Shown: positions 25,466-34,594 of the stretch, in pieces
Numbering within the stretch: position 1 is the first letter of the stretch
Layout: each line of letters starts with the position of its first letter
Source of the DNA: Sporosarcina sp. Marseille-Q4063
GTDB lineage: Bacteria; Bacillota; Bacilli; Bacillales_A; Planococcaceae
Direction: 5' to 3'
Assembly (NCBI RefSeq): GCF_018309085.1
Contig: NZ_CP070502.1
Span: 3,219,001 to 3,283,000, forward strand
DNA length: 64,000 nucleotides
The notes under the pieces: model-generated
The model's input: only the letters and a program-made list of their open reading frames with translations
What the model was told of the DNA's origin: nothing
Database searches by the model: none
Made by a program: the position numbers and the translations under genes

Positions 25466-26254
25466 ATGAATGAGCAGGCAGTATTAATTGAAAAGAGAAA
25501 TCAGGTCGCTTGGATTTATTTAAACCGTCCGAATGACATGAATGCCATATCGAGAGAAATTTTGGAAGGCCTAAAGGAAGCGGTCCAGACTGTTGAAGCT
25601 GATGAAGAAATCCGGGTGGTTGTCCTGACCGGCACTGGGAAAGCCTTTTGCGCTGGAGCAGACTTGAAAGAACTGATGCATGACTTGGAGAATAAACAAC
25701 CTGGACAAACAAATCTATTGGACGGGGCGGATTCCACTTTTGGAAGTTTGGCGAAGTTAAGTAAACCGTTGATTGCGGCATTGAACGGCATTACATTGGC
25801 GGGGGGCTTGGAGCTTGCAATGTCGGCGGATATTGTTGTTGCATCGGAAAGGGCTAAAATCGGGGACGCTCATGCAAATTTCGGCGTATTGCCGGGGGCT
25901 GGTGGTTCGGCTAAACTACCTCGGATTATCGGTGTGAACCGAGCCAAGTATTTATTGTTTACAGGTGATTTCATATCGGCTAACCAAATGAAAGAATACG
26001 GTTTCGTTCATGAAGTGGTGAGTCCGGAAGAGCTTGAGTCGACTGTCCAAGTGATTGCTGAGAAAATCGCGGAGAAGAGCCCGCTTGTATTACAGAAAAT
26101 GAAGCAACTTGTACATGATGGATTGGAACAACCTTTGGAGCTTGCATTAAAACAAGAGTTGTTAAGTTTGAAAGCGCATACGCAGTCCTATGACATGAAT
26201 GAGGGGTTGAGCGCGTTTGTTGAAAAGAGAAAACCGGAATTTAGAGGCTATTAA
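25466..26254 (+). CDS. Enoyl-CoA hydratase/isomerase (crotonase) family protein, atypical active site
   Basis: Crotonase-fold protein of 262 aa. Oxyanion-hole blocks are present (KAFCAGADLKE; ALNGITLAGGLELAMSADIV). The first catalytic Glu of rat enoyl-CoA hydratase (E144, in GGxE) is kept in GGLEL, but the residue 20 positions on (E164, in PEILLG) is His in DAHANFGVLPGAGG. Single-Glu crotonases are often isomerases, hydrolases or lyases, so simple hydration is doubtful. The C-terminus AFVEKRKPEFRGY is typical. ATG 25466 after AGGGGG. It sits between the racemase and the HSD10-like dehydrogenase. Confidence 0.85.
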   Translation: MNEQAVLIEKRNQVAWIYLNRPNDMNAISREILEGLKEAVQTVEADEEIRVVVLTGTGKAFCAGADLKELMHDLENKQPGQTNLLDGADSTFGSLAKLSKPLIAALNGITLAGGLELAMSADIVVASERAKIGDAHANFGVLPGAGGSAKLPRIIGVNRAKYLLFTGDFISANQMKEYGFVHEVVSPEELESTVQVIAEKIAEKSPLVLQKMKQLVHDGLEQPLELALKQELLSLKAHTQSYDMNEGLSAFVEKRKPEFRGY

Positions 26255-26272
26255 AAAAGGGGGATATACAAA

Positions 26273-27043
26273 ATGAATATTGAAAACAAAGTGGCAATTG
26301 TAACAGGGGGCGCATCGGGCTTAGGGTTAGGAACCGTAAAAGCATTGGCTGAAAAAGGGGCGAAAGTGGTCATATTTGATTTGAATGAAGAAAAAGCGCA
26401 ACAAGCATGTAATGAACTTGGAGAAAGCGTATCTTATGCAATCGTGAACGTATCAGATGAGGCTTCCGTTCAAGCAGGAATCCAAAAAACAATGGAACAA
26501 CATGGCGCGCTTCATATTTGTATCAATTGCGCGGGGGTAGGGACACCGCAAAAGGTACTTGGTCGTTCAGGTGTGATCCCATTTGAGAATTTCAAAAAAG
26601 TGGTTGACATCAACTTGTTTGGGACATTTAATGTGCTTCGACTTGCGGCAGAACAGATTGCGAAAAACGAGCCGCTGACAGATTCTGGTGAACGAGGGGT
26701 AATTATCAATACTGCATCGGTTGCCGCGTATGAAGGGCAGATGGGACAAGTAGCTTACGGTGCAAGTAAAGCAGGGGTAGTCGGTTTGACATTGCCGGCC
26801 GCTCGTGATCTTTCTTCATTTGGGATTCGGGTGAATACGATTGCACCGGGGCTATTCCGCACGCCTTTGGCTGAAACATTGGCTGATCATGTAGTGGAGA
26901 AATTGGAGAAATCCGTGGAGTTCCCGAAACGGTTGGGAAAACCATCTGAATTTGCAAGTTTGGTATCTTTCATGATTGAAAACGAGTATATCAACGGGGA
27001 AGTTGTTCGGCTGGATGGCAGTATCCGTATGTCACCTAGATAA
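26273..27043 (+). CDS. Short-chain dehydrogenase, 3-hydroxyacyl-CoA dehydrogenase type 2 (HSD10) family
   Basis: NAD-dependent SDR of 256 aa. TGGASGLGLGTVKAL binds NAD; INCAGVG; catalytic Ser in INTASVAAYEGQMGQ and Tyr/Lys in AYGASKAG; then DLSSFGIRVNTIAPGLFRTPL and the C-terminal NGEVVRLDGSIRMSP. The run of matches with human HSD17B10 is strong, including the insert after the nucleotide motif. HSD10 oxidises 3-hydroxyacyl- and especially 3-hydroxy-2-methylacyl-CoA, as in isoleucine catabolism, fitting the AMACR-like gene two places upstream. AGGGGGATATACAAA precedes the ATG. Confidence 0.88.
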   Translation: MNIENKVAIVTGGASGLGLGTVKALAEKGAKVVIFDLNEEKAQQACNELGESVSYAIVNVSDEASVQAGIQKTMEQHGALHICINCAGVGTPQKVLGRSGVIPFENFKKVVDINLFGTFNVLRLAAEQIAKNEPLTDSGERGVIINTASVAAYEGQMGQVAYGASKAGVVGLTLPAARDLSSFGIRVNTIAPGLFRTPLAETLADHVVEKLEKSVEFPKRLGKPSEFASLVSFMIENEYINGEVVRLDGSIRMSPR

Positions 27044-27078
27044 TACAATGCAAAAACAAACTTAAGGGGAGATTGGAT

Positions 27079-28662
27079 ATGAAAGTGAATTTCGGTAAAT
27101 TGCTATTTAATCAGGTACAACAACTTGGGGATAAAACCGCGCTTGTCAACATCGAACGGAATCGTAGCTATACCTTTAAAGAATTACATTCCATTACGAA
27201 TAAAGTCTGTAATATGATGAAAAACCAATTTGACATGGGATTTGGTGATGTCTATGTCAATTTGCTTGAAAACGATAATAATAGTTTATTAAGTCATTGG
27301 CTATGGAAGGGGGCAGCTACCGGAGCGTGGCTGAATTACCGGGATTCATTCGATGAGCATATTTATCAGATTGATTATGTGAATCCAAAAGTCGTTTTTG
27401 TCGAGAATGTCGTATTGGAGAAGGAAAATTATTATGAAGCATTCAAGGAAAGAAACATTGCAATCATTGTAATGGATAAACCGGAAAAGGAAATGCCTGG
27501 GGTTCATTACTTATGGGACTTACTTAGAAATGAAAGCGATGCAGAAACAAATGTTGAGTATGACAAGGATCAGCACATCGTTTTATATAGATTTACTGGT
27601 GGAACGACAGGTAGAGGGAAATGTGCCATGTATACGTTACGGAATAAATTAGGGGCTATGCAACAAGCATATGCTTATCCAGAAGAACTTTTTGATGAAA
27701 ATTCAAAGTTCCTCCATGTAACCCCTTTGAGTCACGCCAGTTCGTTAATCGTTTTGCCGATTTATTTTAAAGGTGGAACGAATTATACAATTAACATACC
27801 CGACTTGGAACTTTTATGCAAAACCGTTCAAGAAAATGAGCTAACGAGCACATTTGTTGTACCGACATTATTATACAGATTGTTAGAGCTTGGTTTGGAA
27901 AGCAAATACGATTTAAGCAGCTTGGACAGAGTGTTTTATGGAGCTTCCCCTATGAGTCCATCTAAACTAGAAGATCTCCAAAGCAAGTTTGGAAATATCT
28001 TCATACAAGGATATGGGTCTACGGAAGCGTGGCCATTAATTATGGTGCTAGGTCGGAATGATCATATTATCGAGACGGATGAGGACCGGAAAAGATTAAA
28101 TTCGGCGGGTAGACCTCTGCCAGGTGTTGAATTATCCATAATGGACGGAGAAGGGAAAGAAATGCCATTTGGTGAAATCGGTGAAATCTGGATTCGTAGT
28201 GAATCCGTCATTCAAGGGTACTATCGTGCACCGGAAGAGACTGCATCTGGTTTTTCAGAGGGAGGCCACTGGAAATCAGGTGATCTGGGTTATATGGATG
28301 AATCCGGCTATGTTTTCATCGTGGACCGTAAAAAAGATATGATTATTACAGGGGGCTTCAACGTTTACGCTGTAGAGGTAGAAAACGTTATTAATTCACA
28401 TCCTGCTGTATATCAATCTGTAGTCGTCGGCATCCCACATGAGCAATGGGGGGAAACCGTTGTGGCTGAGGTGGTCCTGAAAGAAAACCAAATAGTAACG
28501 GATGTGGAGCTAACCGAATTTATGAAAGGGAAAATTGGTTCTTATAAAATACCTAAAACAATTAACTTTGTCGACGAGCTACCTGTCACGACGGTCGGAA
28601 AAGTGCTCAGAAGGTTTGTTCGAGACAAGTATTGGAAAGAAACAGCTCGGAATGTTCATTGA
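27079..28662 (+). CDS. AMP-forming acyl-CoA ligase (first)
   Basis: Adenylate-forming ligase, 527 aa, which activates a carboxylic acid with ATP and CoA. The P-loop is RFTGGTTGRGKCAMYT (Gly-rich, with Arg where most have Pro-Lys), then GYGSTEAWP, SGDLGYMDESGYVFIVDRKKDMIITGGFNVYAVEVE, and the adenylation lysine in VGKVLRR near the C-terminus. Start ATG 27079 lies 8 bp from GGGGAG; TTG 27073 lies too close. The N-terminal domain is divergent from housekeeping FadD, so a specialised acid is likely. Co-transcribed with its neighbours. Confidence 0.86.
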   Translation: MKVNFGKLLFNQVQQLGDKTALVNIERNRSYTFKELHSITNKVCNMMKNQFDMGFGDVYVNLLENDNNSLLSHWLWKGAATGAWLNYRDSFDEHIYQIDYVNPKVVFVENVVLEKENYYEAFKERNIAIIVMDKPEKEMPGVHYLWDLLRNESDAETNVEYDKDQHIVLYRFTGGTTGRGKCAMYTLRNKLGAMQQAYAYPEELFDENSKFLHVTPLSHASSLIVLPIYFKGGTNYTINIPDLELLCKTVQENELTSTFVVPTLLYRLLELGLESKYDLSSLDRVFYGASPMSPSKLEDLQSKFGNIFIQGYGSTEAWPLIMVLGRNDHIIETDEDRKRLNSAGRPLPGVELSIMDGEGKEMPFGEIGEIWIRSESVIQGYYRAPEETASGFSEGGHWKSGDLGYMDESGYVFIVDRKKDMIITGGFNVYAVEVENVINSHPAVYQSVVVGIPHEQWGETVVAEVVLKENQIVTDVELTEFMKGKIGSYKIPKTINFVDELPVTTVGKVLRRFVRDKYWKETARNVH

Positions 28663-28706
28663 TTAAGTGATTTTCATCTTTTATTAATTAAAAAGGGGGA
28701 GAAGGA

Positions 28707-30242
28707 ATGAATATTGTTGAGATGTTGGAAGTGAATGCGTTAAGACACCCGAATAAAGAAGCGTTAATCTATCAAAATAGCACTTACACGTACGAGGAGT
28801 TTAATGCAAAAGTGAACCAGCTGGCACACGGTTTTGTAAATGAAGGTGTGAAAAAAGGTGATAAAATCGCTATGTTCATGAAGAACTCTGCTGATTTTGT
28901 TTTCACATACTATGCGGGTGCTAAGATTGGCGCTGTACTCGTTCCGATCAATTTCCGTTTGTTATCTAAAGAAATTAACTATATTGTGACGCAATCTGAA
29001 TCGAATTTTATTGTTGCGGACCAAGAGTATGAAGAAATTGTCCATGAAGCTGTAAAGACGATTCCATCAATTCGAAAACAATTCTCTGCGCCTTTTGCAA
29101 TTAATGAACACTTTAGGTCTCTTTCAACGCTTTTAATTGATAGAACAGAAAATCCGGGCATTCAGTTAAATGGCACAGATGATTTGCAATTAATGTACAC
29201 TTCCGGGACAACTGGATTACCCAAAGGTGCATTGTTTGATCATAATCGCGTAGAGTACGTGGCATTGCAGTTCATCTTTACGCTGAATTATCATCCGGAT
29301 GAACGAATGATGAATTTTGCACCATTGTTCCATTGCGCACAATTGTCGATTGGAATGCTAAGTGGGTTTTATATTGGGGCGACAACGGTCGTCTATCGCG
29401 ATTTCGATCCGAGTGTAATTCTAGCAGATATCAAAAAGTACCGTATTACTAGCCTTTTTGCCGTCCCAACGATGCATATTGCATTTCTTAATTCACCGAA
29501 AGATGAGGATTTTGATTTTTCGTCAGTAGAACAAATTATTTATGGCGCCGCGCCGATGTCGGAAGCCGTGGTTCGTAAATGCATCGACTTTTACGGAACC
29601 GACCAAATGTATAGTTTATGTGGTCAAACCGAGGGCGGACCAAATGGAATTGCTTTATATCCGAAAGATCATAAAAAGCATGCCGGAATGGCTGGAAAAG
29701 AGCCCTCGGCGTTCACTTTAGTGGATATCGTGAATGTGCAAGGGGAATCCGTAGAACCAGGCGTGGTTGGTGAACTAATACTTAAAGGTCCGACTGTAAT
29801 GAAAGGGTATTATAACAATCCGGAAGCTACGGCGAAGACAATTATTAACGACTGGCTTCATACCGGGGATTTAGCAATGAAAGATCAAGATGGATATATT
29901 CAACTGGTCGATCGGAATAAAGACATGATTATTTCAGGCGGAGAAAACATCTATTCCATTGAAGTGGAGAATACAATCGGCATGCATCCCATGGTAGCCG
30001 ATGTGGCAGTCATTGGTAGCCCAGATGCGAAATGGGGAGAACTAGTTACGGCAATTGTTGTGAAAAAACCTAATGTAGAAGTTACGGAACAAGAAATAAT
30101 AGATTTCACTCAAGTAAATATCGCACGTTTCAAAGCGCCTAGGAAAGTAGTTTTTGCAGACGCTTTACCTAGAAACGCCTCTGGAAAACTAATGAAATAT
30201 CAGCTGAGAGAGGCTTACGCTGAAAGTAATATTTTTTCGTGA
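28707..30242 (+). CDS. AMP-forming acyl-CoA ligase (second)
   Basis: Adenylate-forming ligase, 511 aa. P-loop LMYTSGTTGLPKGALFDH is canonical; then YSLCGQTEGGP, LHTGDLAMKDQDGYIQLVDRNKDMIISGGENIYSIEVE and catalytic Lys in RNASGKLMKYQLR. It resembles medium- or long-chain fatty acid/aryl acid CoA ligases. AAGGGGGAGAAGG precedes ATG 28707 after a 44-bp gap. The presence of two unlike ligases in one operon suggests two acids, or one parent acid and a shortened product, feed the same pathway. Confidence 0.88.
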   Translation: MNIVEMLEVNALRHPNKEALIYQNSTYTYEEFNAKVNQLAHGFVNEGVKKGDKIAMFMKNSADFVFTYYAGAKIGAVLVPINFRLLSKEINYIVTQSESNFIVADQEYEEIVHEAVKTIPSIRKQFSAPFAINEHFRSLSTLLIDRTENPGIQLNGTDDLQLMYTSGTTGLPKGALFDHNRVEYVALQFIFTLNYHPDERMMNFAPLFHCAQLSIGMLSGFYIGATTVVYRDFDPSVILADIKKYRITSLFAVPTMHIAFLNSPKDEDFDFSSVEQIIYGAAPMSEAVVRKCIDFYGTDQMYSLCGQTEGGPNGIALYPKDHKKHAGMAGKEPSAFTLVDIVNVQGESVEPGVVGELILKGPTVMKGYYNNPEATAKTIINDWLHTGDLAMKDQDGYIQLVDRNKDMIISGGENIYSIEVENTIGMHPMVADVAVIGSPDAKWGELVTAIVVKKPNVEVTEQEIIDFTQVNIARFKAPRKVVFADALPRNASGKLMKYQLREAYAESNIFS

Positions 30243-30355
30243 GAGTTTTCGTAATCTTCAATCTGTGAAAGGGAAGTCAATCTATGAGGTCTATAAAGTT
30301 TAGCGAGAAAAAGCGTTGGAAATTACAATTTAGTTCAAACAATGGAGGTGCAAGA

Positions 30356-31534
30356 ATGAAAAACGCTACTGTTATGGAAACTACAATTAGTAAGCAATCC
30401 TATTTTACGGAAGAACATATTATGTTTCGGAACTCTTTGAAAAAGTTTCTTGAAAAAGAAGCCATTCCATATTTTGACCAGTGGGAAGAAGACGGACTTG
30501 TTCCGCGTAGTTTTTGGAGAAAGATGGGTGAAAATGGATTTCTATGTTCCTGGGTAGGTGAGGAGTATGGAGGTCTTGGGGCAGATTTTATCTTTACTGT
30601 TATTTTAAACGAAGAGTTATGCCGTATCGGATTTGGCTTAGGCGGTATTGATCTTCACAGTAGTATCGTTGTTCCATACATTAATAGTTTTGGAACCGAA
30701 GAACAAAAGAGGAGATACTTGCCTGGCTGCATGAGCGGGGAGGTTATTACCGCAATCGCTATGACGGAGCCAGGTGCAGGATCCGATTTGGCGTCCATTA
30801 GTACAACTGCTATTAAAGATGGTGATAGTTATGTTTTAAATGGTCAAAAAACATTCATTTCCAATGGGATTCAATCCGATCTAGTGGTGGTTGTCGCGAA
30901 AACAAATCCGAAAGCAGACCCTGCACATAAGGGAATTAGTTTGTTTTTAGTTGAAAGCGATATGCCAGGTTTCTCTCGTGGAAGAAAGCTCAACAAAGTT
31001 GGAATGCACAGTCAGGATACAGCAGAACTGGTTTTTGAAAACGTAAAAGTTCCAGCTACCAATTTACTAGGTGAAGAGGGGAAGGGATTCTATCACTTAA
31101 TGAAAGAGTTGCAACAGGAAAGAATTATTTCAGCCGTAGGCGCACAGGTTGCAGCAGAGGAAATGCTGAGTATGACAATTGATTATGTGAAGGAACGGAC
31201 AGCTTTTGGACAACCGATTAGTAAATTCCAGAACACCCAATTTAAACTGGCTGAAATGGCAACGCATGTTCAGATTGGTCGAACCTTTTTGGATGATTTA
31301 ATTGTGAAACATATGTTAGGGAAAGATATTCAAAAAGAAGTGTCAATGGCCAAATGGTGGATCTCGGATAATGCGAGAAAAATGGCTCCTGAGTGTATGC
31401 AACTTCATGGTGGATACGGGTATATGGAAGAATATAAAATTGCTCGCCGGTACCGCGATATTGCCGTTGTTCCCATTTACGCTGGGTCGAATGAAATTAT
31501 GAAAACGATTATTGCGAAAAATCTCGGATTATAG
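30356..31534 (+). CDS. Acyl-CoA dehydrogenase, LCAD/isovaleryl-type (second)
   Basis: Paralogue of the enzyme at 23129, 392 aa: AIAMTEPGAGSDLASIST, RTAFGQPISKFQNTQFKLAEM, QLHGGYGYMEEYKIARRYRDI. The terminal loop is IYAGSNEIMKTII, again without the IYEGT Glu; the LCAD/IVD-position Glu is in ELQQERIISA. ATG 30356 follows AATGGAGG; the frame is open to 30284 but without a ribosome site there. A second long/branched-chain dehydrogenase in the unit fits two rounds or two chain lengths. Confidence 0.88.
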   Translation: MKNATVMETTISKQSYFTEEHIMFRNSLKKFLEKEAIPYFDQWEEDGLVPRSFWRKMGENGFLCSWVGEEYGGLGADFIFTVILNEELCRIGFGLGGIDLHSSIVVPYINSFGTEEQKRRYLPGCMSGEVITAIAMTEPGAGSDLASISTTAIKDGDSYVLNGQKTFISNGIQSDLVVVVAKTNPKADPAHKGISLFLVESDMPGFSRGRKLNKVGMHSQDTAELVFENVKVPATNLLGEEGKGFYHLMKELQQERIISAVGAQVAAEEMLSMTIDYVKERTAFGQPISKFQNTQFKLAEMATHVQIGRTFLDDLIVKHMLGKDIQKEVSMAKWWISDNARKMAPECMQLHGGYGYMEEYKIARRYRDIAVVPIYAGSNEIMKTIIAKNLGL

Positions 31535-31628
31535 CAAGAAGTAAAACGAGGAAAAATTGATGAAGAGGGTATGGATGGTTACTGAGACAAGCACCATAAT
31601 ATATTTAATTTAAAGGAGAATTATATTT

Positions 31629-32780
31629 ATGAGGGACGTAGTTATCGTTGAAGGGGTTCGAACTGCAGTAGGGAGACGAAAAGGGGCTTTGGCCAATGTG
31701 CGACCAGATGATTTGGCAGCGATTGTATTAGATGAAGTCGTGAACCGTGCCGGGATAGATAAAGGCGAGGTGGAAGATGTCATTATAGGTTGCGTATCCC
31801 AAGTGGGAGAGCAGGCCATGAATATTGCCAGAACTTCATTATTAATTGCTGGGTTTCCGATACATGTACCAGGCGTAACAATCGATCGCCAATGCGGATC
31901 GAGTCAACAAGCTTTGCATTTTGCGGCCCAGGCGATTGCCTCTGGTGATATGGACATCGTCATTGCAGGCGGCGTTGAAAGCATGACACGTGAGCCGATG
32001 TTTTCGAGTGGACTCGGTAAAGATCCGAGTCAGAAACTGACCGATCAATATGAAATTTTAAACCAAGGCCTTTCATCTGAAAGAATGGTAAAAGAATGGA
32101 GTTTAACTCGTGAAGAGTTAGATCAGTACTCCGTAAACAGCCATTTGCGGGCATTCGACGCCATTGAAAAAGGGCATTTCGAAAATGAAATCGTACCTGT
32201 GGAAGTTGAACAAGAAGATGGCACTACGACCCTGTTTGCTGTGGATGAAGGACCACGTGAAGGGACTACATTGGAGGTTCTGGGTGGTTTGAAAACAGTC
32301 TTCGATGAAAACGGTGTAATCACTGCAGGGAATGCAAGTCAAATTAGTGATGGAGCCTCGGCTGTCTTGTTAATGTCTCGTGAAAAAGCGGAAGAACTAG
32401 GATTAAAACCGCGCGCTCGTATCGTTGCTCGATCCGTTGTCGGTTCAGACCCGACGCTTATGCTCACTGGTCCAATCGAAGCAACCAAAAAAGTATTGGA
32501 AAAAGCAGGTCTATCAATACAGGACATCGATACCTATGAAGTGAATGAGGCATTTGCTCAAGTTCCCCTAGCTTGGTTAAAAGATGTCGGTGCTGACTAT
32601 GAAAAGTTAAACGTTGACGGGGGAGCGATTGCCTTAGGACATCCACTCGGAGCGACGGGAACTAAATTACTGGTTACGTTATTAAATCGATTAGAACGGA
32701 AAAATGAACGATTTGGTTTGCTTGCAATCTGTGAAGGAATGGGAATGGCCAATGCCACTGTAATTGAAAGATTGGAGTAG
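31629..32780 (+). CDS. Acetyl-CoA acyltransferase (thiolase)
   Basis: Degradative thiolase of 383 aa, cleaving 3-ketoacyl-CoA. Nucleophile Cys in IDRQCGSSQQALHFA (~88), GGVESMTREPM, NASQISDGASA, EVNEAFAQ, catalytic His in GGAIALGHPLGATG and the last motif CEGMGMANAT, where the second catalytic Cys is present but followed by EGMG instead of the common GGGxG. AAAGGAGAA precedes ATG 31629. It is the last gene of the sigma-54 cluster and completes an activation-to-thiolysis set: ligases, dehydrogenases, racemase, hydratases, 3-hydroxyacyl dehydrogenase, thiolase. Confidence 0.9.
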   Translation: MRDVVIVEGVRTAVGRRKGALANVRPDDLAAIVLDEVVNRAGIDKGEVEDVIIGCVSQVGEQAMNIARTSLLIAGFPIHVPGVTIDRQCGSSQQALHFAAQAIASGDMDIVIAGGVESMTREPMFSSGLGKDPSQKLTDQYEILNQGLSSERMVKEWSLTREELDQYSVNSHLRAFDAIEKGHFENEIVPVEVEQEDGTTTLFAVDEGPREGTTLEVLGGLKTVFDENGVITAGNASQISDGASAVLLMSREKAEELGLKPRARIVARSVVGSDPTLMLTGPIEATKKVLEKAGLSIQDIDTYEVNEAFAQVPLAWLKDVGADYEKLNVDGGAIALGHPLGATGTKLLVTLLNRLERKNERFGLLAICEGMGMANATVIERLE

Positions 32781-32837
32781 GTCACTTGTAAGTCGCTGAG
32801 TTTTAGGTACCGAGTTTTTTGTTGGGTACCTTTGTTA

Positions 32838-32982
32838 GGTACCTGTGCAAAAAACTATTCCAACAATACACTACAATTGCATAAGACAAAAGGTGGTATC
32901 GACGGTGTAGCGCTTTGTCGATACCTTTTTTGGTTTTTATTCGAATTCGTGAATAGTCATAATTGCACCTTGCACAGGTACC
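32838..32982 (+). repeat. GGTACC element copy 7
   Basis: Full-length, left subtype AAACTATTCCAACAATACACT. The stem GGTATCGAC / GTCGATACC is covaried relative to copy 4. GGTACC units occur at 32806 and 32825 before it. Confidence 0.93.
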
Positions 32983-32993
32983 TTCTTTTATTA

Positions 32994-33701
32994 TCACTTC
33001 TTCTGTATACAACGAATTTTATAGGCTCCGGGAACAAATGAGAAGTTGTTCGAAAGTGAAAGTAATGAAAAAGTACCCACGAGAAATAGTGAGATAAGCC
33101 AATCACCATGTAATTGAATGAAGAACCAAGCAGTAGCAAGTAGCAAAAATATCAAAAAGACATATATCCCAATCGTTTTTAAAACATTTGAAATCGAGTT
33201 TGGAACGATATTAATTTTGACAACTGGTAACTTATTAATATTCTCTTTCTCTAGGAGTCTCTTTCGTGATTTTCTAGATAAATATACCCGATACAAAATA
33301 ATCGGTGCCGCTAATGTGGCAAATAAAAATATGATGTATGTAGCGGTAGGCATTACAAAAATGACATCTCCAATTCGACGCAAATCGTTAAAAGTAATAG
33401 TTGGTTTCATACCAAAATGCCAAAATACTTTTGGGATAAATACAGTAAAAACAATCATCATAAGACCAATTCCTAATAGATGAAAAATGTTATGTGCTTT
33501 TACACCATGATAGTGAACCATTAAATCATCAGCATCCCGCTCGGTTATTATGTATGCTTTTTGTGGAATCATCCAATTGAAAACGAAGAAAATATATCCC
33601 CAAATTGAACGATCTACATCTATTAAATAGTAATTTGAATCCGTATGTATAATTCTATATCGATTATTTTCAAAAAGAAATTTTACCGTTGCTTTCTCCA
33701 T
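32994..33701 (-). CDS. DUF443-family multi-pass membrane protein
   Basis: Uncharacterised protein of 235 aa that I assign to DUF443 (Gram-positive five-TM family) on its overall pattern. It has a soluble N-terminus (~1-75) with LFENNRYRIIHTDSNYYLID and WGYIFFVFNWMIPQKAY, then about five hydrophobic segments (~75-100, 120-145, 180-205, 208-230 clearest). The frame is open to 33944, but the extra N-terminal residues are encoded by element copy 8, so I start at ATG 33701; the ribosome site there (GGTGAG) is poor. It lies between two GGTACC elements with no evident operon partner. Function unknown. Confidence 0.65.
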   Translation of the reverse strand: MEKATVKFLFENNRYRIIHTDSNYYLIDVDRSIWGYIFFVFNWMIPQKAYIITERDADDLMVHYHGVKAHNIFHLLGIGLMMIVFTVFIPKVFWHFGMKPTITFNDLRRIGDVIFVMPTATYIIFLFATLAAPIILYRVYLSRKSRKRLLEKENINKLPVVKINIVPNSISNVLKTIGIYVFLIFLLLATAWFFIQLHGDWLISLFLVGTFSLLSLSNNFSFVPGAYKIRCIQKK

Positions 33702-33732
33702 GCTCACCACGCCCAATTCAAAGATTTTTTCA

Positions 33733-33878
33733 GGTACGCTGTGCAAGAAACTATTCCAACAATACACTACAATTGCATAAAATAAAAGGGGGCATCGACT
33801 GTGTAACGCTTTGTCGATACTTCTTTGGGTTTTTATTCGAATTCGTGAATTGTCATAAATGCACCTTGCACAGGTACC
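33733..33878 (+). repeat. GGTACC element copy 8 (imperfect left end)
   Basis: Full length, but the left end reads GGTACGCTGTGCAAG, a 1-bp insertion in the inverted repeat. Left subtype as copies 6, 7 and 9. It is followed by decayed GTACC units to ~33893. Confidence 0.92.
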
Positions 33879-33978
33879 TCTTTGAAGTACCTTTTTGAAA
33901 TTCACTTTATAGTTTGAATTTACTAATATGAGTCTTGGATTCATGTTATTATTGTATAAGTAGCTTAGAAAGGATTTG

Positions 33979-34299
33979 ATGTATATGAATACTATTTTTA
34001 TAGCGGGGCATGCTCGGCTTCCGTCAGGTATGGCGGCGCAGAATATGTATGAAACACTAACGATTACAGCGGAAATCGATAAGAATTATGGTGTGATTGT
34101 TACGGCTAGTTGTACATTGGCAACGCTTCATGGACAAGAATTTGTTCAACAAATGCTAAGAGGTTATAGTTTGCAAGACGGCATTGATAAGCCAGTTGAG
34201 ATTGTGAGAAACCATTATTTAGGTAAAGCGGGGAATGCATTAATTTCAGCGTTGAAAGATTTGTATAAACAATATGGTACTTATATTGACATGAAGTAA
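33979..34299 (+). CDS. DUF3870 domain protein
   Basis: Small soluble protein of 106 aa, recognised as DUF3870 from IFIAGHARLPSGMAAQNMYE, VTASCTLATLHGQEF, LLRGYSL-like MLRGYSLQDGI and YLGKAGNALISALKDLYKQY. The family is common in Bacillales beside organic-acid and acyl-CoA genes, but its activity is not established. Start ATG 33979 lies 5 bp from GAAAGG; ATG 33985 is also possible. It stands alone between element copy 8 and the possible leader RNA at 34393. Confidence 0.8.
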   Translation: MYMNTIFIAGHARLPSGMAAQNMYETLTITAEIDKNYGVIVTASCTLATLHGQEFVQQMLRGYSLQDGIDKPVEIVRNHYLGKAGNALISALKDLYKQYGTYIDMK

Positions 34300-34357
34300 A
34301 TTTAATATACACTTTGTTCGTTCTATATAGAACATTTGAATTAATTTAATAATTGTA

Positions 34358-34386
34358 TTTACAAATTACTATTCATGTACTAGTAT
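34358..34386 (+). promoter_or_regulatory. Sigma-A-like promoter of the leader/CoA-transferase unit
   Basis: TTTACA (34358-34363), 17-bp spacer, TAGTAT (34381-34386). Start predicted near 34393, about 200 nt before the CoA-transferase start. Confidence 0.5.
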
Positions 34387-34392
34387 TAGAAA

Positions 34393-34568
34393 TAAGGAAT
34401 CATGTTGAAACGTCCAAACGTTCATTGCACATGATCAGCATTAATTTAACGAAAGCCAAAAACTGCCTAGTCTGCTGATAGTTCTTTTCCGGAGCTATTG
34501 CCCCAGATAAAAGCCAGTTCAAATTGACTTACAGAAAAACTGTAGTCTTTTTGAATTGGCTTTTTGTA
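34393..34568 (+). ncRNA. Candidate structured leader RNA / attenuator
   Basis: Between a promoter-like site and a strong terminator, the sequence folds into stems ATCATGT/ACATGAT (34399-34405 with 34429-34435, containing AACG/CGTT), and ATCAGCA/TGCTGAT (34434-34440 with 34473-34479). Because the two stems share 34434-34435 they could be mutually exclusive at that end. It matches no riboswitch class I know. It could be an attenuator for the CoA-transferase gene or a free small RNA. Confidence 0.4.
34511..34566 (+). terminator. Long terminator hairpin ahead of the CoA-transferase gene
   Basis: AAGCCAGTTCAAA (34511-34523) pairs with TTTGAATTGGCTT (34550-34562) with one G-T, around an inner ACAG/CTGT stem, followed by TTTTTG. 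It ends 29 bp before the downstream start, as expected for an attenuator. Confidence 0.8.
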
Positions 34569-34594
34569 ATTCAATAAAGAGTGGGAGTGAAAAT

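Noticed and set aside
32803..33041. Short ORFs on both strands inside element copies (GTCARCNYDNSR-type and HNCTLHRYL-type peptides)
   Set aside because: They recur only because the element recurs, have no ribosome sites and are broken differently in each copy.
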